Below are positions 49,701 to 58,766 of a stretch of DNA of 64,000 nucleotides, piece by piece. Positions within the stretch are counted from its first letter, which is position 1, and every line of letters begins with the position of its first letter. This stretch comes from an uncultured Saprospiraceae bacterium (GTDB taxonomy: Bacteria; Bacteroidota; Bacteroidia; Chitinophagales; Saprospiraceae): the NCBI GenBank assembly GCA_937926205.1, contig CALEYL010000053.1, positions 62,001 through 126,000 on the forward strand, written 5' to 3'. The notes beneath the pieces were generated by a model. That model did not search any database. It had not been told where the DNA came from and saw only the letters and a list, made by a program, of their open reading frames with translations. The position numbers and the translations under genes are program-made.

Positions 49701-52600
49701 GCCACCGAGTCGGTATAAGTGCAGCCAAACTGGTTGGTTATGGTCACATATACCACGCGTTCGCCGATAATTTCAGCAAGATTCGGCGTTGCGCTGTCCA
49801 GGCCGCCTTCAAAAGCGCTCGCCGGCGACCAGGAGTAGGTCAGCACATCGTTCGGATCGAGGTTTGTTACTGACAAAGCAAGCATGTCACCGGAGCAGAC
49901 CGCAACGGTATCCGGAATGGCGACGTTTACGGGACCTCCACTGACGTTAATGACTTCAGATTGCGCGCAATTAAAATCATCCACTGCCTGCACCGTGTAT
50001 TGACTGTTCCCTGAGACCAACACATCCAGTGTTGGCTGGTCGGTTGCAATGATGTTCCCCATGGCGTCAAGCCAGGTGATGATCGTCGAAACATCTGTTG
50101 TGGCCACGAGAGTTGTGCCCGGCTCACAAGTCAGCCCATCGCCGCTAACCTGCAGGTTGATGTTTGGCGTAACAAACACCGTAAGCTGGTGGGTCAGGGT
50201 ACAGGTATCTGCTCCAATTGCCTGAATGATTACCGTATAAACGGTTGTTTCAAGGGGTGAGAAGAAAGGATTTGCAGACGTTGGGTCATCTATGCCTGTC
50301 GCGGGCGACCAGTTGTAAACATAAGCCGGATTGCCCCCTGTCAATTGAACGGTATCGCCGTAACAAACCTGCAGAGTATCAATCAATTGAGCATCAATAC
50401 CTTCTACAAGGTTGATGTCCACCGAGCGCGTTTCCGTACTGGTACATCCGTCTGCTGCTGTAATGGTGAGCGTAACATCCAGTGTCGTACTGGTTGTAAA
50501 GGTAAACTGTGGATTTTGCACTACAGCACTCTGCCCATTGCTGAGTTGCCAAAGCCAGCCCGTGGTGTTGTTCTGGTTGTTGAATGAAATATCAGTAAAC
50601 TGCACCACGACACTGTCGGTGGAGCAATCCTGATAACTAACGCTGAAATCAGCGTCCAGCAGGAATTCTGAAATAACAACCGATTGGGTCAGGGTGTCGG
50701 TACAAAAACCGCCCGTCGTTATCAGTGTCACCACATAGGTTCCCGTATCCGGATAGGAGTACATTGGATTGAGGGCAACCGAGGTATCCGCCTCCGTACT
50801 CAGGTCACCAAAATCCCAGTGGATGTTTGGTGCATTGAGGCTGTTGTTGATGAAATTAATCGTCAGGCCATCGCACTCGGGATCGGCTGTAAAGGCCAAC
50901 TCCGGAAAAGGTTGTGGAATTACCGTTACTGTTTTTATGATCTGGCAAATGTTGTTATCCGGGGAAATGGTGACCGAATAAACGATCGGAGTTGCGCCCA
51001 CGGTAATAATTGGGTTCACGGCAGTGGAATCAATGCCTGCGCCGGGCGACCAGAGGTAGTTAAAGGCAATTCCCAAATCAGTGTCCGGATTAAGGCCGAT
51101 GACATCGCCCTCACAAGCCATTAAGGTGTCCCGAATAAAACTCCCGGGGTTGTCCAGTCCGGTTTCAAATGTTTTTTCTGTCGTCTGAACACAACCATTC
51201 TGCGAGGTAACCTCCAGGCTTATCACGCCTGTTATGTTCAGCGGAAGGCTGAAAACCGGATTTTGTAAAGTTGAAGTAAGGGTTGTGGTACCATAAGTAA
51301 CCGTCCACAACCATTGCACCGGCGGAGAAACGGGATCAACCGATAAATCTGTCACCTGCAGCAAAGCTTCATTGTCACAATCAAAGACATCGGCACGGAA
51401 ATCCGCTGTAAGTGAATTGTATTGAAGGAAAAGGGGCGCTATCATGGTATCTGCGCATACGGTCCCCGGCTCTGCAATGAGCTGGACTGTGTAAGAGCCC
51501 GTATCCGGGAAGGTAATTACCGGACTGGCTATGGTCGTGCTGAAAGTCGTATCAGCAGAAGAGAATGTCCATAAGAAACTATTTGTATTGGTGCTTTGGT
51601 TGTCGAAACTCACTGTCAGGTTGTCGCATTGTGCTTCGGGCGCCAGAAAGCTGGCTACTTTTTCGCCGCAAACGCCAACGTTGTACTGGAAATCGCGTCT
51701 TGTAACCGAAAGCAGCAAACCCGTTTCCGCATCGTACTCTTCAATGCAAACCCCAACAACAAATTGCCCCTGTAGCCCCGGGAAAGCCGTCATAAGGCCG
51801 GTTTGCGGGTTTATTTGCAAGGGCGTTCCAAGTCCCAAAACGTTTGCATTCGAGTATAACGGCGCTATCCAGACGACGGTATCGTAAGGCGGCGGATCGG
51901 CGGGTCGGGGTTGTGGCTCAGCCAGGGTGCCCCCTGCAAAGGGCGTACAAAGTTTATATACAATGGAGTCTCCATCCAAATCTGCAGCGGAGTGGTCAAA
52001 GGTAAAAGGTTTATTGACGCAGATCGCTATGGGCGGCCAATCGTTGAAAGTTGGGCTACTGTTGCAATTTAACATGGCAGCCTGTGACAGGTGGATCAGA
52101 TAGGTTGCCCCCGTTTCCAGCGGATTGATGATGTTGAGTATGGTTTGATTTCGGCAACACCGTTGATAGGCAAAAGTGTATCCGCCCGCGATTATGGGTA
52201 AAGTCGTCGTATCCCGATAGGTGGTGGTGTGCACGCAAACATCCGGGGGTACCACAAGGCAGGGATCGCTTAGCACTGCCGTCAGGGTGTCATCGCCGAC
52301 GAAAGGAATTTTGAGGGTCCTTACCAAAAGGCCGAACTGGTTGTAAACACCCACCCATGCCGGATCGTCAAAAGGAGCATCGGCCGCGCCATAAAAACAA
52401 TCGCGGTATACATTGAGGGTAATTTCCCATTCGTTATTTCCCAGGCAGCGGTAGCCAATTTCGCCGCCAACAATATGCGTCGCCCACAAACTGGTGGGTA
52501 AATAGCACAACGCCACAAGGAAAAGCGACGATAAGAATGCCCGGAGCCGGAAGTTTTGCCTTTTCACGTCGCAAAGATTTTTTATTGTTGAGTAGTCCAT
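46706..52600 (-). CDS. giant PKD-repeat adhesin with T9SS type B sorting domain
   Basis: A 1964-residue secreted protein. After a leader (about residues 18-40, LRAFLSSLFLVALCYLPTSL) come a conserved N-terminal region (THIVGGEIGYRCLGNNEWEI) and PKD domains (FVWNFGDGS-like: IHWDFGDLSTEADTS, YVWNFGDGSPLSYEVNPVHT). Also present are many Ig-like repeats of the form YTWSPATGLSDPN...TVYTVTV. The end is a CHU_C / gliding-motility C-terminal domain (FLPNAFTPNNDGENDVLRLR, IYNRWGQEIF, NITLLR), the signal for T9SS type B export. It is probably bound at the cell surface through the PorP/SprF partner encoded upstream in the same operon. Confidence 0.92.
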   Translation of the reverse strand: MDYSTIKNLCDVKRQNFRLRAFLSSLFLVALCYLPTSLWATHIVGGEIGYRCLGNNEWEITLNVYRDCFYGAADAPFDDPAWVGVYNQFGLLVRTLKIPFVGDDTLTAVLSDPCLVVPPDVCVHTTTYRDTTTLPIIAGGYTFAYQRCCRNQTILNIINPLETGATYLIHLSQAAMLNCNSSPTFNDWPPIAICVNKPFTFDHSAADLDGDSIVYKLCTPFAGGTLAEPQPRPADPPPYDTVVWIAPLYSNANVLGLGTPLQINPQTGLMTAFPGLQGQFVVGVCIEEYDAETGLLLSVTRRDFQYNVGVCGEKVASFLAPEAQCDNLTVSFDNQSTNTNSFLWTFSSADTTFSTTIASPVITFPDTGSYTVQLIAEPGTVCADTMIAPLFLQYNSLTADFRADVFDCDNEALLQVTDLSVDPVSPPVQWLWTVTYGTTTLTSTLQNPVFSLPLNITGVISLEVTSQNGCVQTTEKTFETGLDNPGSFIRDTLMACEGDVIGLNPDTDLGIAFNYLWSPGAGIDSTAVNPIITVGATPIVYSVTISPDNNICQIIKTVTVIPQPFPELAFTADPECDGLTINFINNSLNAPNIHWDFGDLSTEADTSVALNPMYSYPDTGTYVVTLITTGGFCTDTLTQSVVISEFLLDADFSVSYQDCSTDSVVVQFTDISFNNQNNTTGWLWQLSNGQSAVVQNPQFTFTTSTTLDVTLTITAADGCTSTETRSVDINLVEGIDAQLIDTLQVCYGDTVQLTGGNPAYVYNWSPATGIDDPTSANPFFSPLETTVYTVIIQAIGADTCTLTHQLTVFVTPNINLQVSGDGLTCEPGTTLVATTDVSTIITWLDAMGNIIATDQPTLDVLVSGNSQYTVQAVDDFNCAQSEVINVSGGPVNVAIPDTVAVCSGDMLALSVTNLDPNDVLTYSWSPASAFEGGLDSATPNLAEIIGERVVYVTITNQFGCTYTDSVAVAVVDINIDLDFTAEVQCNGSTVTFTNTSTNAFGYVWNFGDGSPLSYEVNPVHTYANAGDYTVTLGIVYDVPCADEASATLTIEEPQIVADFDFDITSCEENNRQISFFDTSINTFGNTIGWHWTFSHGTPDTSNLQNPVITVTQSGELIVTLTIFSANNCSATTTDTLNFQFIELNLPDTLVLCRGDSVALNPNGNTDYQYTWSPATGLSDPNADNPIASPTETTVYTVTVQAFGSDTCTLTAQVTVYVPDSINLNLGIDPVIVTCGEDVTLTANTDVPVTVEWFSSVSGPLGSGAMVTVNPFRMDTITAIATDAYGCRDTASVIINDQGVDVEASIDVDGLTPVCQSVPLTITITNLDALDTLTFDWSSVPPGIFTANGNQATVILESGTATLTVIIANQHGCSDTLNFNFEVVPFDVTVQDTVVVCFGEPAGLNPDGNTTYNYQWSPPDNLSDPTIANPVYTGNVDATYTVLINDPQTGCEITRTVFVDVTEPIGLMASPEDTTVCSLDALTLRASSTLGGVTFVWHSPLGNQIGMGDSLVVVPQEGNNTYFVLATDINGCIDTAQVNVLATNFQPGLDSPIQICSNTPTPINPNGNPNYVYTWEPPTGLNDPNSHNPIATVTENTVYNVTVTDPANGCSLEGMVEVQIFPPINLEATGDTTLCTATSLTLTVTSDQSATTFEWYDNPALTDPPIGMGSTITVTPQGAVTYYVLGTNGFCTDTASVLVNAFPINATLPSEVIICEPVTSTDLTVTNLDPLQELTYVWSPSNAVSPVTGSATVTVNLNISDDFEVALENQFGCRDTLFSTVIVIDILGTVQGSADPDTIILGNSSTITVTGCALCSYEWTVPSGTINPTTGPVIEVTPTVVGENLYTTTVSLSGCSATVSIPVFVIEAICDADHIFLPNAFTPNNDGENDVLRLRSSFINQLSDFELMIYNRWGQEIFRTQNIFDGWDGTFRGEELAPDVYGFYMRVRCPEGEELIQKGNITLLR

Positions 52601-52633
52601 GTCTGCCTTCTGTTAGATTACAATCTTTTCATT

Positions 52634-55369
52634 TTATCGCTTACCTACTGCGTCGCCGCTGTCTACTTCCACGATTTCTACCCGCCGTTCTACGCAGGCT
52701 GCCACGCTGTAGATGGAATTGCGCCGGTCGTCCAACCGGGCACTAACCGATTTGCTGGCTTTGGAAGATCCAAGAGCCCGCTCTTCTATCAGCAATTTCT
52801 TTGACTTGATGAAAGGAACCAAAGCGCCGTTTTTATATCGGAGAAAATGGTTCTTTACCGCATCAATCCGACGTGCGCTCAGCAACTGGTTGTAATAGGA
52901 AGAACCCCGTGGACTGGAGAAACCCCGTAAGCCAATTTTAATGCTGTTCCCTGCCTGAAGAAACTCCAGTAATTTTGCCGTAAAGGCTTCCAATTCCTGG
53001 CGGGAGCCATCTACTTCACGATCAAAAAAGTCTTTGAACCGGCTTTCTGTAAGGAATGCTTCTTCTGCCGACAATCCTGTTGTAAACTCTTTGATGTACT
53101 CTGCCTTACGGGCGAAGTAAGCCGTATTGGTTTCCTGATAAGTCAGGGTCGTTGTGGTGCTGTAAGTCCGCGGATTGGGTCGGTCGTTGTCAAAATACAA
53201 GGCAATTGGCAGAAAATCATCGAATCCAAACCTGTCCAGCGGGATTTCAATAACGATCATGCCCTCAGAGTTGCGTATGGTTTCCTCGTCAAAGCTCAAT
53301 TCCTCCGAAACCGGGTTGTATCCTGGCCGGGAAGCTTTGATGAGGTAGGTTTTACTCAAATCAAGCGGATACAGGAAATCATTTCCAACCAAATTGGTTT
53401 TTTTTCCTTTCAAAACCGGAGTCGGGCCGCTCACATCGTACAATTCGACAGTAGCACCGGCCAGCGCTTCCAGTGTTTTGGCATCGATGGTAAGCGCTTT
53501 CAGTTTTTGCCCGAGGTATAGCTTACGATCAACTTTTGTGGCCATCTTCATTTCCGGCGCAGTCAGATCGACTATGTCCGATGCCCCTGCAAATCCATCT
53601 CTTGTGCCGCGAAGGGTGTATTTTTTGTTGCGTTCCAGAAAAAAAGTAAAGTCGTTGCCGTACTCGTTGTTTTGCGATTTATAGGCTTTTTCTGTTCCGT
53701 CTTCGGCAGATTGAGACAGCGCAACCGTCACCCCGGTCAATGCCGTGGAGTCAATATTTTCAAAGGTCAACACATTCAGTTGAACCGGAGGTTCCAAAAA
53801 CAACTGACGTTCTACCGTCTCCTCATCCTCCGGTAAATCCCTCAGATCGACACTTGCCATGGCCGTACTGAAACCATCCCTCATGCCTTTCAGGCTGTAG
53901 TTTTTTCCCCGCTCCAGCTGAAATTCAAAATTATTTGCACTCGGGTTAGTCTGAGTCGAAACCAGTATTTCCCGGCCATCTTCCGTCACTTCATACAATT
54001 CGACAGTAACCGCCGGAAGCGGCGATTGATCCAAATTATTGTAAGTGGTCACCAACAGCTGAACACTCAGGTCATACGTAAGCCCATAAATGTCGTTGCA
54101 GCAGGTTTCCTTCGTTTTGTCCCAGTAAAAAGCGGCAGTATCCGGGCGGTTGGATGAAAGAAAGGCTTTTTTACCCCCGTCAAAAACAGCATAATACATG
54201 TCGTTGTAGCTGCTGTTAAGCGGCAAGCCCAGATTCTCAGGAGTTGTCCAGTTGTTTTCTCTTTTGCGGGATTTATAAATATCGTATCCCCCCAGCGTGC
54301 GATTTCCGTCTGTGCTGAAGTAGAGTGTTTGGGTAGGTTGATAAAAAAATGGGGTGACATCGTTTCCTTCGGTATTGATGTCGCTCAGGTTTTCCGGGGT
54401 GGAAAGGCTGCCGTCTGCATTGAAGTTGCTATACCAGATATCGAGGTTTCCTTTTCCGCCATCCCGGTCTGAAACAAAATAGAGTCTGGTAAGCCCTGTT
54501 TGTGCATCACGCGCGATCGAAGGTTGTGTCGAACTAAACCCGGCCATATTAATGGACAGCTTTTCTGCTGCGCCCCAACTGCCGTCGGGATTCACCGGGC
54601 TGGCATAAATATCGCTTCTGACATCAAAGGAGTTGACATATTCCCCAATGGTATAATAGACTTTCGTAAAATCTTCATTGAATACCGTATGACCAACGTG
54701 TTTGCCTTCTATATTGATACTTGCCGGCAATGGCGCTCCGGGGGCTTCTGCAATGGACTGTAGTATTTTAGAATAAGCCCTGCGAGGGTTGGTGGTGTCT
54801 CTGTCATAAACAAATTTCAGCGAAGAGTAATACATGGTATCCCCTTTGAAAGCAACCCCGTATTCCGAATAGGAAGAGTTGACATTGGCGCCCAGGATTC
54901 CCAATTCAGCTGCTTTTGCTGTTTGATTTACCGCCCATTCACAATCTTCAATCCCTTTGCGGGCAACGCTCTTAAGTTCAGCATCCGCATTGGGATTCTC
55001 CGTCAGGAACTGCTGAAAAAGCTCCGTTGCTTCATCGTATTTGCCAAGGGATTGTTTCACCTGGGCAAGGTGATACTTTGCCAGTGGGTAGGTGCTCTGC
55101 TCTGGCGATGCGATTACCGACTGATACCCCGATTCCGCTTTGCCTAAAATTCCAAACAGGCGCGCTGATTCAGCGTACTGATAAAGCACATCCGATCGAT
55201 CGGGCTTGTATTTGACGGCAATACCATAATAGCGAAAGGCGGTGTAATAGTCTTTCTGCGTAAATACCTTATCTGCAGCCCTTACCCATTCCTCAAAGGA
55301 TTGGGATTGTGCCGTCTGAGCGGTCAGAAATAGGGCGCCGGTGAAGAGTAGGAGAAAAAATTTTCTCAT
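52634..55369 (-). CDS. PorE-like TPR/PD40/OmpA protein
   Basis: A 911-residue envelope protein with signal peptide MRKFFLLLFTGALFLTAQTA. Order of domains: TPR-like helices (about 25-160), PD40 beta-propeller (about 175-430, LYFVSDRDGGKGNLDIWYSN, LYFSTDGNRTLGGYDIYKSR), three CNA-B/regulatory-like beta modules (about 440-700) and an OmpA-like peptidoglycan-binding end (about 770-890, NQLLSARRIDAVKNHFL). This is the architecture of PorE, a T9SS anchor. The usual Asp of the OmpA GHTD turn is replaced (GFSSPRGS). It sits between the PorP/SprF and adhesin genes, so it is more likely a dedicated partner than the core PorE. Confidence 0.85.
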   Translation of the reverse strand: MRKFFLLLFTGALFLTAQTAQSQSFEEWVRAADKVFTQKDYYTAFRYYGIAVKYKPDRSDVLYQYAESARLFGILGKAESGYQSVIASPEQSTYPLAKYHLAQVKQSLGKYDEATELFQQFLTENPNADAELKSVARKGIEDCEWAVNQTAKAAELGILGANVNSSYSEYGVAFKGDTMYYSSLKFVYDRDTTNPRRAYSKILQSIAEAPGAPLPASINIEGKHVGHTVFNEDFTKVYYTIGEYVNSFDVRSDIYASPVNPDGSWGAAEKLSINMAGFSSTQPSIARDAQTGLTRLYFVSDRDGGKGNLDIWYSNFNADGSLSTPENLSDINTEGNDVTPFFYQPTQTLYFSTDGNRTLGGYDIYKSRKRENNWTTPENLGLPLNSSYNDMYYAVFDGGKKAFLSSNRPDTAAFYWDKTKETCCNDIYGLTYDLSVQLLVTTYNNLDQSPLPAVTVELYEVTEDGREILVSTQTNPSANNFEFQLERGKNYSLKGMRDGFSTAMASVDLRDLPEDEETVERQLFLEPPVQLNVLTFENIDSTALTGVTVALSQSAEDGTEKAYKSQNNEYGNDFTFFLERNKKYTLRGTRDGFAGASDIVDLTAPEMKMATKVDRKLYLGQKLKALTIDAKTLEALAGATVELYDVSGPTPVLKGKKTNLVGNDFLYPLDLSKTYLIKASRPGYNPVSEELSFDEETIRNSEGMIVIEIPLDRFGFDDFLPIALYFDNDRPNPRTYSTTTTLTYQETNTAYFARKAEYIKEFTTGLSAEEAFLTESRFKDFFDREVDGSRQELEAFTAKLLEFLQAGNSIKIGLRGFSSPRGSSYYNQLLSARRIDAVKNHFLRYKNGALVPFIKSKKLLIEERALGSSKASKSVSARLDDRRNSIYSVAACVERRVEIVEVDSGDAVGKR

Positions 55370-55479
55370 AGTATTTGCTTGCTGTTATTGCGCTGGAGCT
55401 TAAAACCTGTAGTTAACATCACCCTGCTTTTAGCCAAGCGCATGAAAAGATAATCGGCATTTAGGTTGTCTCCCTGTCA

Positions 55480-56559
55480 TCAGATCAGCGGACAAATCTG
55501 ATGAGAAGGCAGCGGCCTGATTTTGTTAATAATGTATCGCAACGAAAATTCAGGGCCACCTCGTCTCCGCGTTGCAATGCTGAAGTCAGAAATATTGACA
55601 TCATAGGTAAACCCTGCATTCCATTGGTTCCACGACAGTTCGATGCCCGGGAAATAAGCATCGCCGAAATCGTGGAAGCGGTAACCCACTCCTAGCTGCA
55701 AGGCAACTTGCTTGCCGAGCTGGCGGTCATTGAAATGAAATTTTATTCCCGCCATACCGACCATTTCCCGGTATTTTTGCTGAAACTGCGCACTAAAATT
55801 GGCAACAAGGTCAACATTTCGCCCCATCATCAGCGTAGCTGAAACATAAGGACTGATGCGGACAGGCAGCTGAATTTTATCGTTATCATAAAAGCTTTGA
55901 TCTGGCCGATTAAGGTGAAAGAAGCCCACGCCAAGGTCCAGCTTGTTGCGTTTGTCGAGGAGGTCAACCAACGTTTCCGTTTGTTCGCTTTGGAGGCGCA
56001 GGTTAATGCCTGCTCCAAAATCGAGGAAAAAGATGCTGCTGTTATCAAAGCCTTCTCCGGTAGCAAGATTCGGATTGTAAGTTCCCAATCCCTGATCAAA
56101 CTGGTTTTCAAAACGAAGATCTCCAAGTTTGAAGGCCCTTTGGTTGCCTCCCAAATAGAAACCTACGGTACCGAAGGCTTTTGAACTTAAGGTCTTGGTA
56201 TAAGACAGACTGGCATTCAGGTTAGCCAGGGCCAGTTTGGAATCGCCTGCATGGTCATAGTTGAATGCAAGACCTCCGGAAAAGAAGCCTTTGCGGTCAG
56301 TACGCCCAATGAATTTCATGTCGGCGAATGCAGTAAAGGTGTTGTAATCCACCGGAACAGCGTGCCATTGACTCCGGTAGTTGGCCATAAAGCGAACATC
56401 TCCCCGATAAATGCCGGTCAATGCCGGATTAATCATTGAAGGAGCATTGTAGAATTGTGAATAATGTGCATCCTGTGCACGTAGCACGCCGGCGAACAGC
56501 ATAAATACTGCCGCCAGGGGGTAAAGTTTCTTTTTCAAGGCATAACGGTTTAATGTCAT
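55480..56559 (-). CDS. PorP/SprF-family outer-membrane protein
   Basis: Read from ATG 56559 (MTLNRYALKKKLYPLAAVFM), 359 residues with signal peptide; ATGs at 56625 and 56604 are also open. Family marks: DAHYSQFYNAPSMINPALTG, FMANYRSQWHAVPVDYNTF, GFFSGGLAFNYDHAGDSKLA and a beta-barrel C-terminal end. SprF-type proteins are needed to secrete and hold T9SS type B substrates such as SprB. It heads the operon with the PorE-like and adhesin genes (110 and 33 base gaps), fitting a dedicated receptor for that adhesin. Confidence 0.9.
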   Translation of the reverse strand: MTLNRYALKKKLYPLAAVFMLFAGVLRAQDAHYSQFYNAPSMINPALTGIYRGDVRFMANYRSQWHAVPVDYNTFTAFADMKFIGRTDRKGFFSGGLAFNYDHAGDSKLALANLNASLSYTKTLSSKAFGTVGFYLGGNQRAFKLGDLRFENQFDQGLGTYNPNLATGEGFDNSSIFFLDFGAGINLRLQSEQTETLVDLLDKRNKLDLGVGFFHLNRPDQSFYDNDKIQLPVRISPYVSATLMMGRNVDLVANFSAQFQQKYREMVGMAGIKFHFNDRQLGKQVALQLGVGYRFHDFGDAYFPGIELSWNQWNAGFTYDVNISDFSIATRRRGGPEFSLRYIINKIRPLPSHQICPLI

Positions 56560-56625
56560 AACAATAATCCTCCGGACTTTTGTGTCTGGCCGTTTTGTGT
56601 TCATGGCTGTGTTTATAGTGTTCAA

Positions 56626-57072
56626 GCGGTAATATAAAAGAATTATCTTTTATACTTTGGCTTGTAAAGCGATAAAATTTTCCGCCGGTACAATGCAGAC
56701 TAAAAATCGAGCCTGCAGCGTATGGTAACATCGTGCGGGTTTTTCGCATCGGACAAATGCGCCTGTAACAGCGAAAATAAATCCGATATTTCAGGCATGT
56801 CAAACCTGATATTGGCGCAATCCCGCACTTAAATTTAGACTTTAGCGCAGAACTTCTTTTTCTGTTAATGTAGATAGCGATTACAAACTTGCAGCGTAAG
56901 GATAGGCGTCTCTCATGGATTACAGCTGAATTCAGCTCGCAATATAGGCATATACGGAGGAAACGATATCAAAGTTTCAGAAAAATGGACTATAATTTTG
57001 TTTTTTACGCGACAATGCAAAATTAATCTTCCGACTGCCTCAAAATTATCAGGAAAAATGATTCCGGAAGCC
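56626..57072. other. 447-bp intergenic region, no gene seen
   Basis: Upstream region of the PorP/SprF operon. A -7-like TAATTTTG is on the plus strand at 56993-57000 but has no -33 and no plus-strand gene after it. No hairpin or open frame of note. Confidence 0.4.
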
Positions 57073-57273
57073 TTAGCCTTTTCCTTCAGACGGAGGGGAG
57101 GGAGCCTGTGGGGATTTCCGTTCTTTAGGCATGCGCCCGTGTTCTTTCAGTGCCCGGCTGATGATCCATTCCAGCTGGCCGTTGACGCTTCGGAATTTGT
57201 CAGCTGCCCATTTTTCAAGTGCCTCAAAGGTTTTATCGTCTGTGCGCAGGACGAATGATTTTTTTGCCGCCAT
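57073..57273 (-). CDS. Arc-type ribbon-helix-helix DNA-binding protein
   Basis: A 66-residue protein: AKKSFVLRTDDKTFEALEKW gives the DNA-reading strand and first helix, FRSVNGQLEWIISRALKEHG the second helix. This is the Arc/MetJ ribbon-helix-helix fold. The last about 16 residues are a Lys/Pro/Ser tail. Such proteins act as dimeric repressors; the target is unknown. No toxin gene adjoins it. A 21-bp inverted repeat lies 22 bases upstream of its start and could be its operator. Confidence 0.82.
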   Translation of the reverse strand: MAAKKSFVLRTDDKTFEALEKWAADKFRSVNGQLEWIISRALKEHGRMPKERKSPQAPSPPSEGKG

Positions 57274-57294
57274 GATCAGTTTCTTTCAAATTGG

Positions 57295-57358
57295 AAAATC
57301 CCCCTTCTCTGGCGAAGCGTCCCGTGGTGGAAAACAATCGCCAGAAAAGGGGGATTTT
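57295..57358. repeat. 64-bp element with 21-bp near-perfect inverted repeats
   Basis: Left arm 57295-57315 (AAAATCCCCCTT, then CTCTGGCGA) and right arm 57338-57358 (TCGCCAGA, then AAAGGGGGATTTT) match at 20 of 21 positions, with a 22-base loop. It lies directly upstream of the ribbon-helix-helix gene. It may be a mini-MITE or REP element, or the operator of that gene. Confidence 0.6.
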
Positions 57359-57497
57359 AAGCGTGTGCAAAGCCTATTGGTGCAAAGTTCCGGCATTGAT
57401 TACCGGAGAAGCATTTCTGTCGCCGCAAAGCACCACCAGCAGGTTGCTGACCAATGGACGACGAAACAACCTACTTATCCGATGTAATACCTCTTAT

Positions 57498-58202
57498 TTA
57501 CTTACCGGAATCCAGTATATCGAGGAGCTTTTGCGCTTTTTCAGCACGCCATCCGTCCCGGACGACCTGTCTGAGCGCTTCGTCAGCTTCATCGTTGCGG
57601 CCGGTTTTGATATAGGCCAGTGCCAGCATCCAGGTTGTTTCTTTTTGGAATTTAGGATTTTCATCCCCCATGGAGCGAATTTGCCGGAACAGGTCAATGG
57701 CCTTTTCTTCCTGATTGAGCCGGAGGTGGCTCACCCCCTTAAAGAAGTAATCATCCGGCCCCATTCCACCCTTAGCTTCCATTTGTTCCCACAAAGAGAT
57801 GCTTTCCTGAAATTTTCCCTGATTGTAAGCTTCCGTTGCTTTTTGGGAAAGTGCCTCAATCGTGATTTCTCCTTTACGGGTCTGCGGCTCCAGAATTTTT
57901 TCTTCTGAAAGATAAGCCTGAGCCAATTGCTGTGCTGAAAGCTCAGCGGGCTTCCAGAGCCATAAATACACCAGTATGGGCAGCAGCAGGGATGCTGCAA
58001 TCAGCAACCAGGTTTTGCCGGAACGTCGGGAAACAACTTTAAGGTTGCCTGGATCACGGCGTACATTGTATTCCTTTTCCAGAATATCAGCCCATTTTTG
58101 CTTCTTATCCCGGTTCAGCTTAGCACGAAGCAGCTTGCCTGTTAAATCGTCCATTTCCTCTTTTGAAATTTCCGGGTCTCTGTATTTTTCAATGTTTTTC
58201 AT
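57498..58202 (-). CDS. TPR membrane protein, partner of the ECF sigma gene
   Basis: Read from ATG 58202 (MKNIEKYRDPEISKEEMDDL), 234 residues. The N-terminal about 65 residues are cytoplasmic and charged. One membrane helix follows (TWLLIAASLLLPILVYLWLW), then TPR repeats in the periplasm (ATEAYNQGKFQESISLWEQM, LALAYIKTGRNDEADEALRQ). The layout resembles anti-sigma factors of Bacteroidota. It begins 6 bases after the sigma stop codon, so the two are one transcript. An anti-sigma role is inference from position and topology. Confidence 0.72.
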   Translation of the reverse strand: MKNIEKYRDPEISKEEMDDLTGKLLRAKLNRDKKQKWADILEKEYNVRRDPGNLKVVSRRSGKTWLLIAASLLLPILVYLWLWKPAELSAQQLAQAYLSEEKILEPQTRKGEITIEALSQKATEAYNQGKFQESISLWEQMEAKGGMGPDDYFFKGVSHLRLNQEEKAIDLFRQIRSMGDENPKFQKETTWMLALAYIKTGRNDEADEALRQVVRDGWRAEKAQKLLDILDSGK

Positions 58203-58208
58203 ATCCAA

Positions 58209-58766
58209 TTAACTTTCCGGTATTGAAAATCGAATAAATAGTTCTCTCAGTTTTTCAACACAGCGTTGCTTTTGCTTTCGCACGGCTACTGCTGATCTGT
58301 TTAATACGGAAGCGATGTGTTCAAGGGTTGCTCCGGTATAATAAAACTCCTCCAGCAAAGTTTGACATTCCTTTAAGAGGCCGTCCCACGCTTTGCTTAA
58401 TATTGCATAAGACTCGTCGTCTAATTCTTCCGGCGCCTCCATTAAGTCCATGTCTTCCAGACCTGTGTGTTTTTTCTGTTTTTTTATCCATTTCAGATAC
58501 ACCTGCCCGGCCATCCTGGTAAATAAAAACCGGAGGTTTCCATAGGCCACTTTTCCGGCTTTTAATCGCTTGCAAAATTCGAGCATGGTGTTCATAGAGG
58601 CATCGTAGGCATCTTCAGAAGAAGCGCCATAAGTATGCATCAGGTATTTACAACAATCTTCAAAGTGAGCTAAGAACACCTGCTCAAAGAGTCGTTCATT
58701 ACCTTGTCCTAGTTCTGATAACAATTGGTCGAATTCAGCTTCTGTCAGTCCAAAATTTTTGTTCAT
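58209..58766 (-). CDS. ECF-type sigma factor
   Basis: Read from ATG 58766 (MNKNFGLTEAEFDQLLSELG), 185 residues; the frame stays open to 59015 with a hydrophobic stretch and ATG 58826 is also possible. Region 2: YLMHTYGASSEDAYDASMNT, LRFLFTRMAGQVYLKWIKK. Region 4: YYTGATLEHIASVLNRSAVA, VRKQKQRCVEKLRELF. The sequence is divergent from textbook ECF factors but matches the GASSEDAYD subgroup often paired with TPR membrane proteins, as here. Confidence 0.78.
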   Translation of the reverse strand: MNKNFGLTEAEFDQLLSELGQGNERLFEQVFLAHFEDCCKYLMHTYGASSEDAYDASMNTMLEFCKRLKAGKVAYGNLRFLFTRMAGQVYLKWIKKQKKHTGLEDMDLMEAPEELDDESYAILSKAWDGLLKECQTLLEEFYYTGATLEHIASVLNRSAVAVRKQKQRCVEKLRELFIRFSIPES

